A stretch of DNA of 64,000 nt from Trinickia diaoshuihuensis (GCF_003390925.1 NZ_QUBS01000021.1:62001-126000), one strand, 5' to 3'. Positions 44,635 through 54,058 are shown, counted from the stretch's first letter. Program-made: numbers and translations. Notes: generated from the sequence alone by a model not told the origin.

Positions 44635-45033
44635 ATGATTTCCCACATCTGCCTAGGCGTGAACGACTTCGATCGTGCTTTCGCTTTCTATTCGGCGGTC
44701 CTATCCGCGCTAGGCCACGAACTGAAGTTCTGCGAGCGAGACAGGCCATGGGCCGGATGGATGGCGAAGGGCAAACCGCGACCGCTCCTCATCATCGGCC
44801 GCCCCTACGACGGTAACGCCGCGCAAGTCGGCAACGGCCAGATGGTCGGTCTCTTGGCGATCGACCGAAAATCCGTCGACGGCATATACACCCTGGCCCT
44901 CGCGAACGGCGCCACGTGCGAAGGCCCACCCGGCTTGAGGCCCGAGTATCACGCGGACTACTACGGCGCCTATTTCCGCGACCCGGACGGCAACAAACTT
45001 TGCGTCTGCTGTCACGATCCGGTGTCCGAGTAG
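44635..45033 (+). CDS. VOC-family (glyoxalase/bleomycin-resistance fold) protein
   Basis: A 132-residue protein made of two beta-alpha-beta-beta-beta modules. The start MISHICLGVNDFDRAFAFYS has the typical N-terminal histidine ligand and ends in YFRDPDGNKLCVCCHD, which holds the conserved DPDGN turn. Members bind a divalent metal and act as lyases, dioxygenases or resistance proteins; the substrate here is unknown. Homologues of this short type are usually annotated as lactoylglutathione-lyase-like. It stands convergent to the SDR gene, 47 bases apart. Confidence 0.85.
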   Translation: MISHICLGVNDFDRAFAFYSAVLSALGHELKFCERDRPWAGWMAKGKPRPLLIIGRPYDGNAAQVGNGQMVGLLAIDRKSVDGIYTLALANGATCEGPPGLRPEYHADYYGAYFRDPDGNKLCVCCHDPVSE

Positions 45034-45080
45034 CGGCATCGATCGATACGCGGGCAGCGCCTTTAAACAGCGCAACGAAG

Positions 45081-45803
45081 CTAAACCAACCGCCCGCCGC
45101 CATCGACGTGCAGCACTTCCCCCGTAATAAACCCGCCGGTCAGCAAAAGACCCACGGCCTGAGCGATATCGTCCGGGCGGCCGATACGGCCCGTCGGCAA
45201 ACTGGCGGCAGCCGATGCCAGCGCTTCGTGTTTGGCGTCTCCGAAGAAACCATCGAGCAGCGGCGTATCGACGAGTCCCGGCGATACGGCATTGACGCGG
45301 ATCGGCGCGAGTTCAAGGGCAAGCGAGCGCGCGATCGCCTCGATGGCCGCGACGGCGCCCGCGAGAATCGCCCCTCGATGCGTGGGCCGCTCGGCGAGCA
45401 ACCCCGAGGTCAACACGATCGATCCCGTCGGCCGCAGCCGGTCGAGCGCCGCGCGCACGACCGATAACGGTCCCACGAGCCGTTCCTCCACAGCCGCACG
45501 TAAGTCCTCGGCGGTACTCTCGCGTAACGTTTTGAGCGAGGCGGTGCCTGCCGTGACGACGACATGGTCGATCTCCGGCAGCGAACCGAAGAGTCGCCCA
45601 AACGCCTCGCTCTGATGCAAATCGCCAACGCACTGCCGCGCGCCGCCGATTTCTTCGGCCGCATGACGTAGACGTTCGGCATCCCGCCCGACGATCGTGA
45701 CCTCCGCGCCGGCTCTTGCGACGTATCGCGCCACGGCGAGTCCTATGCCGGACGTGCCGCCAACCACCACCACATGCCGGCCTTTCAGCATCGCATCATT
45801 CAT
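45081..45803 (-). CDS. Short-chain dehydrogenase-like protein lacking the catalytic Tyr-Lys
   Basis: A 240-residue Rossmann-fold protein. The cofactor motif VVVGGTSGIGLAVA, the acidic/basic strand-2 end TIVGRD and the loop VVTAGTAS are normal, and the C-terminal VNAVSPGLVDTPLL and GGFITGEVLHVDGG fit SDRs. The active-site Tyr-xxx-Lys is missing: the segment aligned with YxxxK reads LAGAV within RGAILAGAVAAIEA, so Tyr is Leu and Lys is Val, while the serine (LTSG) remains. Such atypical SDRs may use another mechanism or act as regulators. It is divergent from a LysR-type gene that probably controls it. Confidence 0.82.
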   Translation of the reverse strand: MNDAMLKGRHVVVVGGTSGIGLAVARYVARAGAEVTIVGRDAERLRHAAEEIGGARQCVGDLHQSEAFGRLFGSLPEIDHVVVTAGTASLKTLRESTAEDLRAAVEERLVGPLSVVRAALDRLRPTGSIVLTSGLLAERPTHRGAILAGAVAAIEAIARSLALELAPIRVNAVSPGLVDTPLLDGFFGDAKHEALASAAASLPTGRIGRPDDIAQAVGLLLTGGFITGEVLHVDGGGRLV

Positions 45804-45915
45804 CGCATTCCCCGATCAAAGAAAAGAAGAAATGCCATGGTGTCGGCGAATAACGACGCAGAGAAGGCGCCCATGCTCAATGATCGTCATCGAATTATTT
45901 GATAAATTGCGCGTT

Positions 45916-46839
45916 ATGGACCTTCTTCAAGCCATGCGAGTATTCGTGCGCGTCGTCGAATGCGGAGGACTTTCGGCGGCAGGGCGCGACTTGGGACTTG
46001 GGCAGCCCGCCGTCAGCGAACGCCTGCGCCAGTTGGAACGTCATTTGGGCGCTCGGCTGCTCGATCGAAACACGCGCACGGTGAACGTGACCGACAGCGG
46101 CGCGGTGTTCTACGCGCACGCCAAGTCGGCGCTAGAAGCGGCCGACGAAGCCGCCGCAAGTGTCACCTCGTTCAACCGCCAATTACGCGGCACGCTGCGC
46201 GTGGCCGCGCCGCACGCGCTGGGCGAACTACTGTTGCCCCCGCTACTCGCAACGCTTCAGCAGCAGCACCCCGGGTTATCGATCGACTTGGTGCTCAACG
46301 ACCGCTTCGTCGATCCGGTGATCGAGGGTGTCGATGTCTCCATTCGAGTGGGCCGGCTCGGCGAAGGTAGGTTCGTCGCGCGTCCGCTGGGCGGCATACG
46401 CCGGTCACTGCTGGCGTCACCGAAATATTTGCAGCGGGCCGGTTCACCGACGTCGCCCGCCGCGCTGGCCGCCCACCCGTTCGTCCATATCGATGGATTG
46501 GCACGCGACGGAAAGCTTCACTTCGATGGCCCCGACGGCGCACCCGTGATCGCACCCGTGCGCAGCGCGTGGCGCTGCAACCACTGGCGGCCGTTGCTCG
46601 CGGCGCTGCTGGCCGGCAACGGCATCGGGGTCTTGCATCGGTATGTTTGTCGCGACGAAATTGCAACGGGACAACTCGTGCAAGTGTTGCCCGATCATCG
46701 GCTTGCCGACTTGCCCGTGCATGCGATCTATCCGCCCTCGCGCACGTTGCCGGCGAAGACCGCCACGGTCGTTGCCTGGCTGCAGACACATCTGCCGCCA
46801 TTGCTCCACGAAGACGACATCATGGCCGAGACGGCGTAA
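45916..46839 (+). CDS. LysR-family transcriptional regulator
   Basis: A 307-residue LysR regulator. ATG 45916 (MDLLQAMRVFVRVVECGGLS) gives the standard N-terminus; a start 12 codons upstream is possible. The winged helix-turn-helix is clear (SAAGRDLGLGQPAVSERLRQLERHL read in parts), followed by the DRNTRTVNVTDSG linker and a periplasmic-binding-fold effector domain beginning RGTLRVAAPHALG. The effector is unknown. It is divergent from the atypical SDR; the gap contains T-N11-A-like dyads (ATGATCGTCAT and ATCGAATTATTTGAT) that could be its binding sites. Confidence 0.9.
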   Translation: MDLLQAMRVFVRVVECGGLSAAGRDLGLGQPAVSERLRQLERHLGARLLDRNTRTVNVTDSGAVFYAHAKSALEAADEAAASVTSFNRQLRGTLRVAAPHALGELLLPPLLATLQQQHPGLSIDLVLNDRFVDPVIEGVDVSIRVGRLGEGRFVARPLGGIRRSLLASPKYLQRAGSPTSPAALAAHPFVHIDGLARDGKLHFDGPDGAPVIAPVRSAWRCNHWRPLLAALLAGNGIGVLHRYVCRDEIATGQLVQVLPDHRLADLPVHAIYPPSRTLPAKTATVVAWLQTHLPPLLHEDDIMAETA

Positions 46840-47029
46840 ACCCCAACAGGGAACGCGCAAACGCAGCTACGGCAAAAATGGACGGCGACAACGCGGAAGC
46901 CGCATGTCGGAAAGCGCTGACAACCCGCAGCCGCCTACTACGCGAGCTTCAGCCTTGGCTGATTTGAAACGTCGAATGAAAAATGAATACTGAGCCTCCG
47001 ACGTTAATAAAAAAGAGGCATCGCCGTAA

Positions 47030-48595
47030 ATGAAAGATTTAACCGTTAAAGCTCAGCTCGCTTTGATTGCCGGGTCCATGGGCGTTTCGATGGTTGCCGC
47101 ATCGATTGCCGGCGTTGCGGGCATGAGCAGCGCGAACGAGTCGCTGCGTACCGTGTATGAAGACCGCACGGTATGTATCCAGCAACTCGCGCAAGTTCAA
47201 AATCGACTGCAAAACCAGCTTTTCGTGCTCACGCGCAGCACGATCGACCCGCAAACTTATCCGGCTTCACAAAGTATCGGCGACGCCCAAACCAATAAAA
47301 CCGAACTCGAAGCGCTGTGGAAAGATTACTCGTCGTCATACTTGACCCCGACGGAAAAGCAGATCGCCGATACGTTCAAGGCTCGTTACGATAGTTTCGA
47401 AGCGCAAGGGTTCGGGCCGTTGCGCGCCGCGCTCACGGCCGGCAAGGCACAAGAGGCGTCCGAACTCCTCCACGGTACCGTCGAAAAGACGTTTCCCGAT
47501 ACGTTGAAAGCGTTGAAGGACCTCCGGCAACTGCAGGTGGACGTCGCCAAGCAGCAGTACGACGAGGCGCGCGAACGGTACAGCACGCTCAGAATGACGG
47601 TGCTCGTCATCGCACTCGGCGGGCTGGGTCTGGGTCTAGCGATTAGCGTCTATATGGCGCGCCGGCTCTATCGGTCCCTCGGCGGCGAGCCCGGTTACGC
47701 GGCGCAAGTCGTGCATCGCATCGCCGGCGGACATCTGTCCGATGCCGTCGCCATTCAGGCGAACGATTCATCGAGTCTGCTTCACTCCATCAATACGATG
47801 CGCGAGCGGTTGTCGTCGATCGCGAGCGGCATCAAGCGCGCGAGTTCGTCGGTCTCACTCGCGGCCGGCGAGATGTCGGCCGGCAACACCGATTTGTCGC
47901 AACGCACCGAGGAACAGGCGGCGTCGCTGGAGGAAACGGCCTCGAGCATGGAGGAGCTCACCTCGACCGTCCGGCAAAACGCCGAGAACGCGCAAGAGGC
48001 CAGCACGCTCGCCGCCAATGCGTCCGAGGTCGCTCAGAAAGGAAGTTCGGTGGTGGCGAACGTGGTCCATACGATGATGGACATCAGCGATAGTTCATCC
48101 AAGATCGCGGAAATCACCGGCATCATCGAAGGCATCGCATTCCAGACGAACATCCTGGCGTTGAATGCCGCGGTGGAAGCTGCGCGCGCCGGCGAGCAGG
48201 GGCGAGGTTTTGCGGTTGTCGCGAGCGAAGTACGAACGTTGGCACAACGTTCGTCGAGCGCGGCCAAGGAGATCAAAGAGTTGATCGGGGCCTCGGTCGA
48301 AAAGATTCGGAGCGGGTCGACCTTGACGGAACAAGCCGGCCATACGATGACGGAAGTCACGCAGGCGATCGGACGCGTGACCGACATCATGGGCGAGATC
48401 GCGGCGGCCTCCGCCGAGCAGAGCCGCGGAATCGAGCAGGTCAATCAAGCCATCACGCAGATGGACGAGGTGACGCAACAGAACGCCGCACTGGTGGAGC
48501 AAGCGGCCGCCGCGGCCAAGTCGCTCGAGGACCAAGGCCGCGTATTGAGCGACGCAGTGGCCTTCTTCCGCATCGAGGAGACACACAGAGCGTAA
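47030..48595 (+). CDS. Methyl-accepting chemotaxis protein (Tar-like topology)
   Basis: A 521-residue chemoreceptor. Membrane helix 1 is at about residues 10-32, the periplasmic four-helix sensor spans about 33-188 and helix 2 about 190-210 ([20 protein letters not shown]). A HAMP-like segment and a long cytoplasmic coiled coil follow. The hairpin tip that contacts CheA/CheW is intact ([20 protein letters not shown] near 366) and methylation helices with [14 protein letters not shown] flank it. There is no C-terminal NWETF-type CheR tether. The ligand cannot be predicted. AAGAGG lies 15 bases before the ATG. Single-gene unit with a short hairpin (ATGGGGC / GCCCCAT, 48600-48619) after it. Confidence 0.93.
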   Translation: MKDLTVKAQLALIAGSMGVSMVAASIAGVAGMSSANESLRTVYEDRTVCIQQLAQVQNRLQNQLFVLTRSTIDPQTYPASQSIGDAQTNKTELEALWKDYSSSYLTPTEKQIADTFKARYDSFEAQGFGPLRAALTAGKAQEASELLHGTVEKTFPDTLKALKDLRQLQVDVAKQQYDEARERYSTLRMTVLVIALGGLGLGLAISVYMARRLYRSLGGEPGYAAQVVHRIAGGHLSDAVAIQANDSSSLLHSINTMRERLSSIASGIKRASSSVSLAAGEMSAGNTDLSQRTEEQAASLEETASSMEELTSTVRQNAENAQEASTLAANASEVAQKGSSVVANVVHTMMDISDSSSKIAEITGIIEGIAFQTNILALNAAVEAARAGEQGRGFAVVASEVRTLAQRSSSAAKEIKELIGASVEKIRSGSTLTEQAGHTMTEVTQAIGRVTDIMGEIAAASAEQSRGIEQVNQAITQMDEVTQQNAALVEQAAAAAKSLEDQGRVLSDAVAFFRIEETHRA

Positions 48596-48728
48596 AGGGA
48601 TGGGGCTCACGCGCCCCATGAGCATTTGCAAAACGATGCTAATTGGGTGAGTGCTCGATCTATTATGCGAAAGCGCATTTTGGCGTCTACACTAAGGACC
48701 GCAACCCAGAGGCCATCGGTAGACGACC

Positions 48729-50156
48729 ATGAACTCGCCCTCCCCCTCCCGCTGCCCGGTGCATCAAGACGCGCCGCCATCGCCATCCTCGTCGGCGCCT
48801 AAGCATCCTCCCGGCACATGGCCGCCCGGACCCTTCTGTATCACCGGATGGGGCCAACTGAACAAAATGTCGCGCGACACGCTGGGCACGCTCTCCGAAT
48901 GGAAAAAGCAATTCGGCGACGTCGTGCATTTGCGCGTCTACCCCTCGCATACCGTCATCCTCACCGATCCCGAACTCGTGCGCGATCTGCTCGTGACGCA
49001 CCACGAGTCGCTCGTTCGCTGGGAGCACGCGAGGAAGGCGTTCGCGCAAGTGCATGGTCATAGCGTGCTCGTCGCGGAGGGCGAGGCGTGGCGCACGAAG
49101 CGGCATGCGATGCAGCCGAGCTTCTCTCCCAAGGCGGTGCAGGGTTTTACGCCGACGATCGCGGATACGGTCCAAAAAACACTCGCGCATTGGCCCGCCC
49201 GCGATCCCCATTGGCCGATCGAAAGCGAACTCACGTCGCTCGCGATGGACGTCATCATGCGCATGACGTTCTCGAGCGGCGTCGGCAGCGATGCGCGTAT
49301 CGCGGAAGAGGCGATACGCGTCACGAGCGTGGCCGTCAACCAAGAGTTTCTCTCGCCCGTGCGCTGGCCCGAGTGGGTGCCTTGGAAGCGCGAGAAGCGA
49401 CGCGCGATCGCCGATCTGGACGGCCTGATCCGCCGTCATTTGCAAGCGCGATTGAGTATGCCGCCCGATGCATGGCCGGACGATCTGCTGACGATACTGC
49501 TCAAACTGCACAAGGAAGATCCATCCGCATGGCCGCTCGAAGCGGTGCGCGACGAGTGTATGACGACCTTTCTCGCCGGCCACGAAACCTCGGCGGCGGG
49601 GCTCGTTTGGTGGGCGTGGTGCATGGCTTCGAATCCGGCTGCGCAAGCGGCGGCGCGGGACGAAGTGCGGCGCGTCTTGGAGGGGCGTGCGCCCACCGCG
49701 CGGGACTTGCCGTCGATGCAATATCTGACGCAGACGATCAAGGAGACGTTGCGGCTTTATCCGGTCGTGCCGGTGCTGGTCGGCCGTATCAACACGAAGG
49801 CCGTGAGCGTGGGGCCGTGGCAAATGCCGGGGTCCACGATGTTCATATTGCCCGTGCAACTCATGCACTACGATGCGCGATGGTTTCCGGAACCCGAAGC
49901 CTTCCGCCCCGAACGTTTCGGGCCCGATGCACCGGAGCTGCCGCGCGGCGCCTACATGCCGTTCGGCGCGGGACCGCGCGTGTGCCTCGGGCAGCACCTG
50001 GCGATGGCCGAGATGACGGTCATGGCGGCGATGCTGCTGCAGCGCTTCGAGCTATCGGTCCCCGGCGGAATGGCGCCGCCGCGCCCGACGCTCGCCGTCA
50101 CGCTGCGCCCGGAGCAGCCGCTGCATTTGGCTGTCGCTCCCGTCGAAGTGGAATGA
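48729..50156 (+). CDS. Cytochrome P450
   Basis: A 475-residue soluble-type P450 with a proline-rich N-terminus (SPSSSAPKHPPGTWPPGP) and no membrane anchor. The oxygen-activation helix is FLAGHETSA, the ExxR motif is in KETLRLYP (about residues 339-342), and the haem-binding loop is PFGAGPRVCLG with the cysteine ligand at about residue 419. By eye it is closest to the class of bacterial CYPs resembling eukaryotic CYP4/CYP102 haem domains, which hydroxylate fatty acids or terpenoids. No ferredoxin, reductase or biosynthetic cluster is adjacent, so its redox partner must be encoded elsewhere. Confidence 0.93.
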   Translation: MNSPSPSRCPVHQDAPPSPSSSAPKHPPGTWPPGPFCITGWGQLNKMSRDTLGTLSEWKKQFGDVVHLRVYPSHTVILTDPELVRDLLVTHHESLVRWEHARKAFAQVHGHSVLVAEGEAWRTKRHAMQPSFSPKAVQGFTPTIADTVQKTLAHWPARDPHWPIESELTSLAMDVIMRMTFSSGVGSDARIAEEAIRVTSVAVNQEFLSPVRWPEWVPWKREKRRAIADLDGLIRRHLQARLSMPPDAWPDDLLTILLKLHKEDPSAWPLEAVRDECMTTFLAGHETSAAGLVWWAWCMASNPAAQAAARDEVRRVLEGRAPTARDLPSMQYLTQTIKETLRLYPVVPVLVGRINTKAVSVGPWQMPGSTMFILPVQLMHYDARWFPEPEAFRPERFGPDAPELPRGAYMPFGAGPRVCLGQHLAMAEMTVMAAMLLQRFELSVPGGMAPPRPTLAVTLRPEQPLHLAVAPVEVE

Positions 50157-50169
50157 AGGCGGCCATTCG

Positions 50170-51414
50170 TCAACGAAATCGTTCCGGCCGATAGGGCGCG
50201 GGGTCGGTAAAAGGCTGCTCGCCCGTCATCATCTCGGCGAGCAAGCGTCCCGTGACGGGGCCGAGCGTCAGCCCATGATGGTTATGGCCGAACGCGAACC
50301 ACAAGCCGCGATGGCGCGGCGCCCTGCCGATGACGGGCCGCATGTCGGGTGTGCAAGGACGCATGCCGAGCCACGGCTCGCGGTCGATCCGTTCGCCGAT
50401 GCCGAATGCCTCGCGGGCCAGCGGTTCGACTCTCTCTAGTTGGACCGGCGTGGGCGGCGCGCCGCGCCTCGCGATCTCGACGCCCGTCGTCAGCCGCATC
50501 CGGTCCCCTAGCATGGGCGCCACGACATAGCCGCGCTCGCTGTCGACGATCGGCATGGACAGCGCGGGCCGATCGCTCCGGTAGTGCATGTGATATCCGC
50601 GTTTGGCGCGTAGCGGGATGCGATAACCGAGCGGCCCGAAGACGAGATCGGACCAGGGACCGAGCGCCACTACGGCTTGCTTCGCGCCCAGCACGCCCTG
50701 CTCGGCGCGTACGCTCCACGCATCGTCGGACGCGCGCAAGGTCGTCGCGTCGCCCGTGAAGATGCGGCCGCCCGCGCGTTCGAATAGCGACGCGTAGCCT
50801 TTGACGAGCGCCCCCGGATCGCGGACGCTCTTCGGATCGGCCCAATGGATCGCGCCCTGAATGTCCACGCCCACGGCCGGCTCCCTCGCCCGAAGCGCCG
50901 GGCCATCGAGCACACTCGCCCGTAAGCCGTGTTCCCGCACCGCCTGCTCTGCCTCTTTCGCCGCGCGCGCGAAGGCGTTAGGCGTGCGGAACGCTTCGAT
51001 CCATCCGCGCGCTTGCACGAGATCGTCGAGCCGGGCCCGCTCGATGAGTTTGTCGTGCTCGGCCACGGATGCCGCGATGAGCGGCAACATGTCGCGCGAT
51101 GCGGCGCCAAGCCGGTGCGGGGCCGATTCCCACCAAAAGCGCGCAAGCCAACCCGCGTAGGCGGGCAGCGCCTTGTAATCCCAATGCAAGTCGGTGGACC
51201 GGTTGCGCGCATAGCGAAACAGCGTGCCGAGATCGCGCGGGAAGCCATAAGGCACGACCGAGGAACGCTCGATCAGCCCCGCGTTGCCGAAACTCGTCTC
51301 TTCGCCCGGCGCGCGGCGATCGACGAGCGCCACGCGCCGCCCCCGGTCTTGCAGATGCAGTGCCGCGGAAACGCCGACGATCCCCGCGCCGAGCACAATG
51401 ACGTCGAAATCCAT
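50170..51414 (-). CDS. FAD-dependent D-amino-acid dehydrogenase (DadA-like)
   Basis: A 414-residue flavoprotein of the DAO/GlcD-like superfamily. The N-terminal dinucleotide site VIVLGAGIVGVSAALHLQDRG and the FGNAGLIERSS loop fit DadA-type D-amino-acid dehydrogenases; the C-terminal WLGMRPCTPDMRPVIGRAP and FGHNHHGLTLGPVTGRLLAE blocks are typical. It would oxidise D-amino acids to 2-oxoacids and pass electrons to the membrane quinone pool. It lies 20 bases downstream of an amino-acid binding protein and near genes resembling dauB and dauR, so a D-arginine/D-lysine-type substrate is plausible, though by sequence it is not close to Pseudomonas DauA. Confidence 0.88.
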   Translation of the reverse strand: MDFDVIVLGAGIVGVSAALHLQDRGRRVALVDRRAPGEETSFGNAGLIERSSVVPYGFPRDLGTLFRYARNRSTDLHWDYKALPAYAGWLARFWWESAPHRLGAASRDMLPLIAASVAEHDKLIERARLDDLVQARGWIEAFRTPNAFARAAKEAEQAVREHGLRASVLDGPALRAREPAVGVDIQGAIHWADPKSVRDPGALVKGYASLFERAGGRIFTGDATTLRASDDAWSVRAEQGVLGAKQAVVALGPWSDLVFGPLGYRIPLRAKRGYHMHYRSDRPALSMPIVDSERGYVVAPMLGDRMRLTTGVEIARRGAPPTPVQLERVEPLAREAFGIGERIDREPWLGMRPCTPDMRPVIGRAPRHRGLWFAFGHNHHGLTLGPVTGRLLAEMMTGEQPFTDPAPYRPERFR

Positions 51415-51434
51415 GGTGAGCGAGCCTTACGGCC

Positions 51435-52214
51435 TTACTTGGCGATGATGTCGCGCTTGAAGTACTTGCGCGAAAGCTGGGTCAGCGTGCCGTCTCGTTT
51501 CAGAGCATCGAGCGCGTCGTTGACTTTCGCGAGCAGCGCCGCGTCGCTTTTGCGCAAGCCGAAGCCCGTGCCTTCGCCGAGCGTCGAGGGATCGGAAAGC
51601 GGCGCGCCGACGATTTCGTAGCCGGCGCCACTCGGCTTGCCGAGGAAGCCTTCCTCGGCCGTTTGCGCTTCTTGGACGGCGGCGTCGAGCCGTCCCGACG
51701 CGAGGTCGGAATACACCTGATCCTGGTCTTGGTAGGACACCACGTCGACGCCCGCATTCGCCCAATGTTTCTTTAGAAAATCCTCTTGCGACGATCCCTG
51801 CAGCACGCCCACATGTTTGCCGTGCAGCATCTTCGTATCCGGCAACAAGCCCGAGCCGCGCTTGGCGATCATCACGATCGGCACGACGTAGATCGGCCGC
51901 GTGAACGCGATACTTTCCTTGCGCTTTTCGGTGATGTTCATCGCCGAGTTGATCACGTCGAACTTGCGCGCCTGCAACGCAGGGATCAAGCCGTCGAACG
52001 CGTTCTCCACCCAGACGCATTTGACCTTCATCTTCGCGCAGACGGCGTTGCCGACGTCCACGTCGAAACCGACCAGCGTGCCCGACGCCGTTTTGCTCTC
52101 GAACGGGGGATAGGCGGCCTCGATCCCGAATCGCAAGGTGTCGGCCGTTTGCGCGAAGGTGGGGACGGCCGCGACGGCAACGGCGGCGGCCAGCAAGATG
52201 GGCTTGAGCTTCAT
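51435..52214 (-). CDS. Polar amino-acid ABC transporter binding protein
   Basis: A 259-residue exported type II binding protein. I start at MKLKPILLAAAVAVAAVPTF (ATG 52214, AGGAAT upstream), giving a signal peptide cleaved near FAQ-TA (about residue 21). Typical blocks are LRFGIEAAYPPFESK, TEKRKESIAFTRPIY and GKHVGVLQGSSQE. It is a paralogue of the gene at 26676-27461. It is presumably co-transcribed with the downstream FAD dehydrogenase and divergent from the OCD-family gene, suggesting uptake of the amino acid catabolised by those enzymes. No permease is adjacent. Confidence 0.9.
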   Translation of the reverse strand: MKLKPILLAAAVAVAAVPTFAQTADTLRFGIEAAYPPFESKTASGTLVGFDVDVGNAVCAKMKVKCVWVENAFDGLIPALQARKFDVINSAMNITEKRKESIAFTRPIYVVPIVMIAKRGSGLLPDTKMLHGKHVGVLQGSSQEDFLKKHWANAGVDVVSYQDQDQVYSDLASGRLDAAVQEAQTAEEGFLGKPSGAGYEIVGAPLSDPSTLGEGTGFGLRKSDAALLAKVNDALDALKRDGTLTQLSRKYFKRDIIAK

Positions 52215-52293
52215 AGCGGAAATTCCTGTCGTTGATGATCCCCACGGCTCGCGGCGGCAAAGCACGCGATCTCGCGGTTTGTGTAGACTGCGA

Positions 52294-52316
52294 GTCCAAT
52301 ATAGACTATTTTGGAC
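52294..52316. promoter_or_regulatory. Dyad GTCCAA-N11-TTGGAC in the divergent control region
   Basis: The inverted repeat GTCCAA (52294-52299) and TTGGAC (52311-52316) lies in the 139-base gap between the divergent binding-protein and OCD-family genes. Further AGTC/GACT half-sites surround it. It is a candidate operator for the DauR-like regulator encoded downstream. Confidence 0.4.
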
Positions 52317-52353
52317 ACGTCAGTCCACTCGTCAAAATTCGGAGATCGTATTC

Positions 52354-53319
52354 ATGAAGCCTGCCTTGCCGCTCGTCGCCGATGAGCAGACGGTCCGCTC
52401 GGCCTTGCCGAAGCTCGATATCGAAGGATCGCTGCGTTCGATGTTTCGCGCGCTCGCGTCGGAGCAAGCCGTGCAGCCGCCGCAAACGCTCACGCTGCTG
52501 CCGAACGGCGCCGGCGACTTCATCACTTATCTCGGCGCGCTGGCGAGCGAGAAAGTGTTCGGCGCCAAGCTCTCGCCTTATCTCGTCACCGGCGGTAAGC
52601 CGATCATCACGGCGTGGACGTCGTTGATGTCGATGGAAACGGGGGCTCCCTTGATGCTCTGCGACGCCGGTCTGCTGACGACGGAGCGCACGGCCGCCAC
52701 GACCGCGCTCGCCATCGCCGAGCTGGCTCGGCCCGGCGCGACGCATCTCGCACTGATCGGTTCGGGCGCCGTCGGTCTCGCGCATCTGCGCCACGCCGCG
52801 CCGTTGCGCGCGTGGGAATCGATTCGCGTCTTCTCGCCCGAGCTCGCGGGCGATGCCGACAAATGCGCGGCCGTGCAGGCGCTGGATGCGCGTGCGCAGG
52901 TCTGCGACAGTGCGCACGCCTGCGTTCGCGATGCGGACGTCGTCATGCTTTGTACGTCGTCGGGTAGCCCGGTGCTGATGCCCGCTTGGTTGACGAAGCC
53001 GGCGCTCATAACGTCGATCAGCACGAACGTCGCAAACGCGCACGAGATTCCGCCCGCCTGGTTGCCGGACATGGACGTCTACTGCGACTATCTTCGAACG
53101 ACGCCCGCGAGCGCCGGCGAGATGAAGCTGGCGGAGCAAAGCAACGGCTGGTCGCCGCAGCGGATCAAGGGCGATTTACCCGCGCTCGTCACGGGCGCGT
53201 GCGATAAGCCGCGGTACGAACGCTGCGCATTTTTTCGATCGATCGGCCTCGGGCTCGAAGACGTCGCCATCGCCCATGCCTTGTATCGGCATCTGCGCGA
53301 GAACCAGTCGCTACAATGA
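52354..53319 (+). CDS. Ornithine cyclodeaminase/mu-crystallin family dehydrogenase (DauB-like)
   Basis: A 321-residue NAD(P)-dependent enzyme. ATG 52354 (MKPALPLVADEQTVRSALPK) has CGGAGATC upstream. The substrate-binding N-terminal domain contains GGKPIITAWTSLMSMETGAP and the Rossmann domain starts with HLALIGSGAVGLAHLRH. The family includes ornithine cyclodeaminase, ketimine reductases and DauB, which in Pseudomonas reduces the imino product of D-arginine oxidation to L-arginine. Here it stands with a FAD dehydrogenase, an amino-acid binding protein and a DauR-like regulator, which favours racemisation of a D-amino acid through the 2-oxo/imino acid. Confidence 0.85.
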   Translation: MKPALPLVADEQTVRSALPKLDIEGSLRSMFRALASEQAVQPPQTLTLLPNGAGDFITYLGALASEKVFGAKLSPYLVTGGKPIITAWTSLMSMETGAPLMLCDAGLLTTERTAATTALAIAELARPGATHLALIGSGAVGLAHLRHAAPLRAWESIRVFSPELAGDADKCAAVQALDARAQVCDSAHACVRDADVVMLCTSSGSPVLMPAWLTKPALITSISTNVANAHEIPPAWLPDMDVYCDYLRTTPASAGEMKLAEQSNGWSPQRIKGDLPALVTGACDKPRYERCAFFRSIGLGLEDVAIAHALYRHLRENQSLQ

Positions 53320-53370
53320 CACCGCGCGGCCGCAGCGCCGCGGTGATCCCTCGAACGCGACTTAACGACG

Positions 53371-54015
53371 ATGCGCAAGAAAAAAACGTCCCGTGTCAAA
53401 GATTTGTTGCTGTCGCGCTATGCGCCGATCGCGGACAGCATCGCCGCGCTGTTCTTTCCGTACGCGGAGGTGGTGATCCACGATTTGGACGATCAGACGG
53501 TGCTTTATCTGGCCAACAATCTGTCCAAGCGCGAAGTGGGCGACGATTCGGCGCTCGATGAAGTCGAGCATTCCGCGCGCGAACGCGTCATCGGTCCCTA
53601 CGAAAAGCTCAACTGGGACGGCCGGCGCATGCGCTGCGTCAGCAACGTGTTGTTCGACGATGAGGGCGAACCCGCCGGCATGCTGTGCATCAATTTCAAC
53701 ATCGCGGTGTTCGAGGACGTGCGCTCGGCGCTCGATCTGTTCGTGAAGGGCGCGGGCATCGTGGCGCAGCCCGAGGAACTGTTCAAGGATGATTGGCAAG
53801 AGCGCATCAATACGTTCCTGCATGGATGGCTGAAAGAGCGGCAACTGGGGCTGAACGGACTCACGCGCGAGCATCGGCGCGAGATCGTCGAGGCGCTGCA
53901 TGCGCAGGGCGCGTTTCGCGGCAAGAGCGCGGCCAATTACGTCGCCAATGTGCTGGGGATGGGACGGGCGACCGTCTATAAGCATCTGAAGCAGATGAAG
54001 GAAGGAGCGGCCTAA
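53371..54015 (+). CDS. YheO/DauR-type transcriptional regulator
   Basis: A 214-residue regulator. The N-terminal YheO-like PAS domain (YAPIADSIAALFFPYAEVVI, IGPYEKLNWDGRRM, GEPAGMLCINFN) is followed by a C-terminal helix-turn-helix of the DauR type (FRGKSAANYVANVLGMGRAT then VYKHLKQM). In Pseudomonas DauR represses D-arginine catabolism and responds to the amino acid. Located 51 bases after the OCD-family gene and in the same direction, it probably regulates that gene and the divergent binding-protein/dehydrogenase pair. Confidence 0.88.
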   Translation: MRKKKTSRVKDLLLSRYAPIADSIAALFFPYAEVVIHDLDDQTVLYLANNLSKREVGDDSALDEVEHSARERVIGPYEKLNWDGRRMRCVSNVLFDDEGEPAGMLCINFNIAVFEDVRSALDLFVKGAGIVAQPEELFKDDWQERINTFLHGWLKERQLGLNGLTREHRREIVEALHAQGAFRGKSAANYVANVLGMGRATVYKHLKQMKEGAA

Positions 54016-54058
54016 GGGGCGACCCAGGCCGCTCGAAGTGGCGAAGCGAAGCGCCTAG

